DNA from: an archaeon | GTDB lineage: Archaea; Asgardarchaeota; Hermodarchaeia; Hermodarchaeales; Hermodarchaeaceae | Assembly: GCA_016550425.1 (NCBI GenBank) | Contig: JABXGS010000114.1 | Coordinates: forward strand, 1 to 7,729 | Reading direction: 5' to 3' | DNA length: 7,729 bases | Shown here: in pieces, positions 6,237 through 7,729 of the stretch | Layout of the letters: every line of letters starts with the position of its first letter | Numbering within the stretch: the first letter of the stretch is position 1 | Program-made: the position numbers and the translations under genes | Notes under the pieces: generated by a model | Told to the model about the DNA's origin: nothing | The model's database searches: none | What the model saw: only the letters and a program-made list of their open reading frames with translations

Positions 6237-6566
6237 ATGTCCAAATCCACAACGGAACCAGAATCTAGTAAAACTTTCATCACTATTGAAATCCAAAATA
6301 TGCTCAATCATGGCAATGAGCTAGGTACAGCAATGGTTAACTTTCTCAGCGAGAAACTCGCTAATGACATCACAGTTACAGTATCCGACAACGAAGTCTA
6401 TATACGAAGTGACACTGCCAACCACCCAAGTAAAACCCAGCTACGAACCTATCTGAAACGGTTCCTTCACCTAAATGCTCTTCGCGAGGATCTCAAACTC
6501 ATTTCACGAAGCAAAGACCGATTTGCAATCATCGAATACGTAACCGTCGTTTACGTCGAGGAATGA
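6237..6566 (+). CDS. rpl22e: Ribosomal protein eL22 homologue
   Basis: eL22 is a large-subunit ribosomal protein of eukaryotes, absent from bacteria and most archaea but reported from Asgard archaea. After a polar tail (1-12) the 109-aa protein aligns along the eL22 domain: FITIEIQ (14-20, cf. human KFTLDC), a helix (AMVNFLSEKL, 32-41), a hairpin TVTVSDNEVYIRSD (46-59, cf. ITVTSE), and the most conserved block SKTQLRTYLKRFLHLNALRE (65-84) followed by DLKLISRSKDRFAIIEYVTV (85-104), which mirrors human [39 protein letters not shown] in order and spacing. The acidic C-terminal tail of human eL22 is missing apart from a final VEE. A ribosome site GAGGG (6223-6227) lies 9 bases before the ATG. It stands outside any ribosomal protein cluster, beside a membrane protein. 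Binding to 23S rRNA is inferred from the family. Confidence 0.78.
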   Translation: MSKSTTEPESSKTFITIEIQNMLNHGNELGTAMVNFLSEKLANDITVTVSDNEVYIRSDTANHPSKTQLRTYLKRFLHLNALREDLKLISRSKDRFAIIEYVTVVYVEE

Positions 6567-6622
6567 ATTCCTGCTTAGAAATGAGCCTCCTTTCGCGCCT
6601 TCACGTTATGATCTCTGAGCCG

Positions 6623-6634
6623 TAAGGCTTAAGA
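6623..6634 (+). repeat. 12-bp direct repeat, left copy
   Basis: TAAGGCTTAAGA is repeated exactly at 6875-6886; the flanking bases differ on both sides. The core GGCTTAA occurs a third time at 6900-6906, near the GTPase start. Confidence 0.6.
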
Positions 6635-6679
6635 GTAACAAGCCGACAAAAAGCCCCAATACGCAAAACCGCGGAGATA

Positions 6680-6772
6680 GGATGTTGAGGAACCCGGAAC
6701 TCCCTCCTATCCCAATATTTCCCTCCCCTCCTCCTCGCATGAACTAATCCCAATTTTCCAACCTCAACATCC
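6680..6772. repeat. 11-bp perfect inverted repeat with competing inner hairpin
   Basis: GGATGTTGAGG (6680-6690) is complementary to CCTCAACATCC (6762-6772). A second stem, GATAGGA (6676-6682) with TCCTATC (6705-6711), uses overlapping left-arm bases, so the two stems exclude each other in one RNA molecule. Confidence 0.6.
6702..6728 (-). other. G-quadruplex motif on the minus strand
   Basis: On the minus strand four G tracts, GGGG, GGG, GGG and GGG, are separated by loops of 1, 7 and 6 bases, meeting the usual G3+N1-7 pattern. The plus strand shows the complementary C tracts at 6702-6704, 6711-6713, 6721-6723 and 6725-6728. For plus-strand transcription of the GTPase it would form in the template strand. 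Confidence 0.55.
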
Positions 6773-6800
6773 CTCCATCGCCCAACACGCTTGCTGTTAC

Positions 6801-6861
6801 CGCGCGGATTTCCAGCGACCCATTTACTCGGTACTCCACTAAAGAGTGCGGAAATCGCGTG
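6801..6861. repeat. Bulged 12-bp stem upstream of the GTPase gene
   Basis: CGCGC-g-GATTTCC (6801-6813, G6806 bulged) pairs with GGAAATCGCGTG (6850-6861), with one G-U pair. Inside the loop ACTC (6833-6836) can pair with GAGT (6844-6847). The stem ends just before the weak TATA-like element of the GTPase. Confidence 0.5.
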
Positions 6862-6874
6862 AAAACATAAACCT

Positions 6875-6886
6875 TAAGGCTTAAGA
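6875..6886 (+). repeat. 12-bp direct repeat, right copy
   Basis: Exact second copy of the sequence at 6623-6634. It overlaps the palindrome CCTTAAGG (6872-6879) and lies about 40 bases ahead of the GTPase start. Confidence 0.6.
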
Positions 6887-6924
6887 CCACACAACCCACG
6901 GCTTAACCATTAGGGGGTAGCACC

Positions 6925-7443
6925 ATGCGGCATCTGAAAATCCTTGTCATAGGACCTCAAGGCGTCGGCAAAACCACTCTTATTCAAAGCGTCAGCAATC
7001 ACGCCATTTCCACCGAGGTAAACGGTTGCACGGTCTGCTTAGATTTTGGGACGCTTGAATATCGCGAGTTCAAAGCGCATCTATTTGGCAGCCCTGGTCT
7101 CCAACAATTTGGTCTAGTCCGCAAAGCCCTCTCCAGCGGAACCGACGGTGTCATCCTCGTCGTCGACAGTGCTAATCCCCACACAATTATCCAAGGCGAA
7201 CGCTATCTTCGCGAGATTTTCGGACCCAACCCACCACCAGTCGCGGTTGCCGCGAACAAACAAGACCTCCCCGGTGCTATCCATCCTAAACAAATCGAAA
7301 CTCTATTGAATATCCAGGCACCGGTCTTTCCCACCCAAGCCCACCGCGCTCTTGGGCTCGACCAACTTCTCATCCAATTCATCCGCTACCTCGGTGACAT
7401 CGGCAAAGGCTTAAACATCTCGACACTTCTTGAAAATGCCTAA
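6925..7443 (+). CDS. Small Ras-like GTPase, COG2229-like
   Basis: A single G domain of 172 aa. Motifs: P-loop GPQGVGKTT (10-18); a probable switch I region near 30-41 ending in LDFG; switch II FGSPGLQQF (54-62), with Gly in place of the usual DxxG aspartate; G4 NKQD (111-114), followed by LPG as in Arf-type proteins; and a plausible G5 at PTQAH (136-140). The LDFG...LFGxPG signature matches the COG2229 group of prokaryotic Ras-superfamily GTPases, related to the SRP-receptor beta/Arf branch. No lipidation cysteine at the C-terminus and no membrane helix. Role unknown; such proteins are often switches for polarity or signalling in bacteria and are numerous in Asgard archaea. The start at ATG 6925 is supported by AGGGGGT (6912-6918), 6 bases upstream. 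It is followed 107 bases later by a thioredoxin gene. Confidence 0.85.
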   Translation: MRHLKILVIGPQGVGKTTLIQSVSNHAISTEVNGCTVCLDFGTLEYREFKAHLFGSPGLQQFGLVRKALSSGTDGVILVVDSANPHTIIQGERYLREIFGPNPPPVAVAANKQDLPGAIHPKQIETLLNIQAPVFPTQAHRALGLDQLLIQFIRYLGDIGKGLNISTLLENA

Positions 7444-7550
7444 CTCTACAATATCCAATATCAGCATCGAACAAGAAAAAGAAGAAACCGAAAAAGGGCA
7501 AACCATAAAGAGGAAAAGATACAGTCCAACCAACCACCGAGGTAATCACC

Positions 7551-7729
7551 ATGGTCGAAGAACTAACTGATGCCACAATCGATGCCTTCCTCAACAAAAA
7601 CGAAATCGTAATACTTGACATCTACACAGTGTGGTGTGGTCCCTGTAAGATGCAGACACCTATATTGGAGAGTTTGGAAAAGGAGTTGGATAAGAGTCGT
7701 GTAGCGATCGCGAAGATTGATGCGGATCA
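7551..7729 (+). CDS. trxA: Thioredoxin, 3' end cut by the window
   Basis: The first 59 codons of a thioredoxin, a cytosolic dithiol-disulfide oxidoreductase that reduces protein disulfides. The sequence runs MVEELTDATIDAFL, then the beta strand VILDIYTVWCGPCK with the redox pair C29 and C32 in the classic WCGPCK motif (28-33), the helix MQTPILESLEKEL, and AIAKIDAD at the edge. Family proteins are about 105-110 aa, so roughly half is present. Ribosome site GAGGTAATC (7539-7547), one mismatch from the extended consensus, lies 3 bases before the ATG. The cis-proline half is beyond the window. Leucine codons change from CTN to TTG within the fragment, which may be chance. It may be cotranscribed with the GTPase gene; the 107-base A-rich spacer shows only a weak TATA-like CATAAAG. 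Confidence 0.92.
   Translation, partial: MVEELTDATIDAFLNKNEIVILDIYTVWCGPCKMQTPILESLEKELDKSRVAIAKIDAD

Larger units (their letters stand above)
6567..6924. other. Structured non-coding region, 358 bases
   Basis: No ORF longer than about 15 codons with a ribosome site, no tRNA T-arm, and no RNase P or SRP RNA signature that I can find on either strand. Composition differs from the flanks: a polypyrimidine stretch (6701-6738) and several self-complementary blocks. A 12-bp direct repeat (6623-6634 and 6875-6886) brackets 240 bases containing a G-quadruplex motif, two overlapping inverted repeats and a bulged stem. It may hold an unrecognised small RNA, a regulatory region for the GTPase gene, or a remnant of an inserted element. 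A weak TATA-like ACATAAAC (6865-6872) would start the GTPase transcript near 6893. Confidence 0.5.

Noticed and set aside
5994..6311. 105-codon minus-strand ORF across DUF2085 and the eL22-like start
   Set aside because: Antisense to two recognisable genes, crosses their junction, and its translation shows no family features.
6635..6874. Transposon or integron-like element between the 12-bp repeats
   Set aside because: No terminal inverted repeats, no transposase or integrase remnant; kept only as a low-certainty observation.
6567..6924. Possible RNase P RNA, SRP RNA or tRNA in the structured gap
   Set aside because: I looked for the RNase P and SRP signature sequences and a tRNA T-arm on both strands and found none, so I left it as unassigned structure.
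7436..7570. 44-codon ORF bridging the end of the GTPase gene and the start of the thioredoxin gene, with a Glu/Lys-rich middle and a His/Arg-rich end
   Set aside because: It overlaps both genes, has no ribosome site before its ATG, and its last part is only an out-of-frame reading of the thioredoxin ribosome site and start.
7551..7729. Codon-use switch inside the thioredoxin fragment (CTN leucines then TTG) as a sign of recombination
   Set aside because: Only a handful of leucine codons in 59; too few to distinguish from chance.

Overview
The window is archaeal. It carries two transcription factor B genes, a short archaeal-type triosephosphate isomerase, TATA/BRE-like promoters, and Shine-Dalgarno sequences resembling AGGAGGTGATC. 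A small protein at 6237-6566 aligns with the eukaryotic ribosomal protein eL22. Among archaea this protein is known chiefly from Asgard lineages, so an Asgard archaeon is the best guess. That placement rests mainly on one short protein plus a small GTPase and is an inference; the exact lineage cannot be read from the window.

Layout. Positions 1-2219 hold two tandem, full-length TFB paralogues about three quarters identical by eye, separated by a 287-base spacer with promoter and dyad elements. Positions 2285-2806 encode a DUF6125-like cysteine-rich protein, convergent with an MscL-family channel gene (2891-3286, minus). Divergent from mscL is tpiA (3449-4129), which runs almost stop-to-stop into a 96-aa orphan on the minus strand (4137-4427). 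A promoter-sized gap (4428-4605) contains a TATA box inside a palindrome. It leads to a 173-aa protein with a possible SCP2-like domain (4606-5127), whose stop overlaps that of a convergent Nudix-fold protein lacking the catalytic residues (5124-5510, minus). A short AT-rich divergent promoter separates the latter from a DUF2085 membrane protein (5622-6173), followed by the eL22-like gene (6237-6566).

Positions 6567-6924 (358 bases) have no credible gene but are rich in structure: a four-tract G-quadruplex motif on the minus strand, mutually exclusive inverted repeats, a bulged 12-bp stem, and a 12-bp direct repeat bracketing 240 bases. A COG2229-like small GTPase (6925-7443) and the start of a thioredoxin (7551 to the window end, WCGPCK site) follow.

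The genes do not form one pathway. They look like an ordinary chromosomal stretch of short, mostly single-gene transcription units, with several convergent and divergent pairs. Several genes seem to start at GTG or TTG, judged by Shine-Dalgarno placement. I found no CRISPR array, insertion sequence, tRNA or rRNA. The most interesting items are the eL22 homologue, the catalytically dead Nudix-like protein, the tandem TFB pair and the structured 6567-6924 segment.
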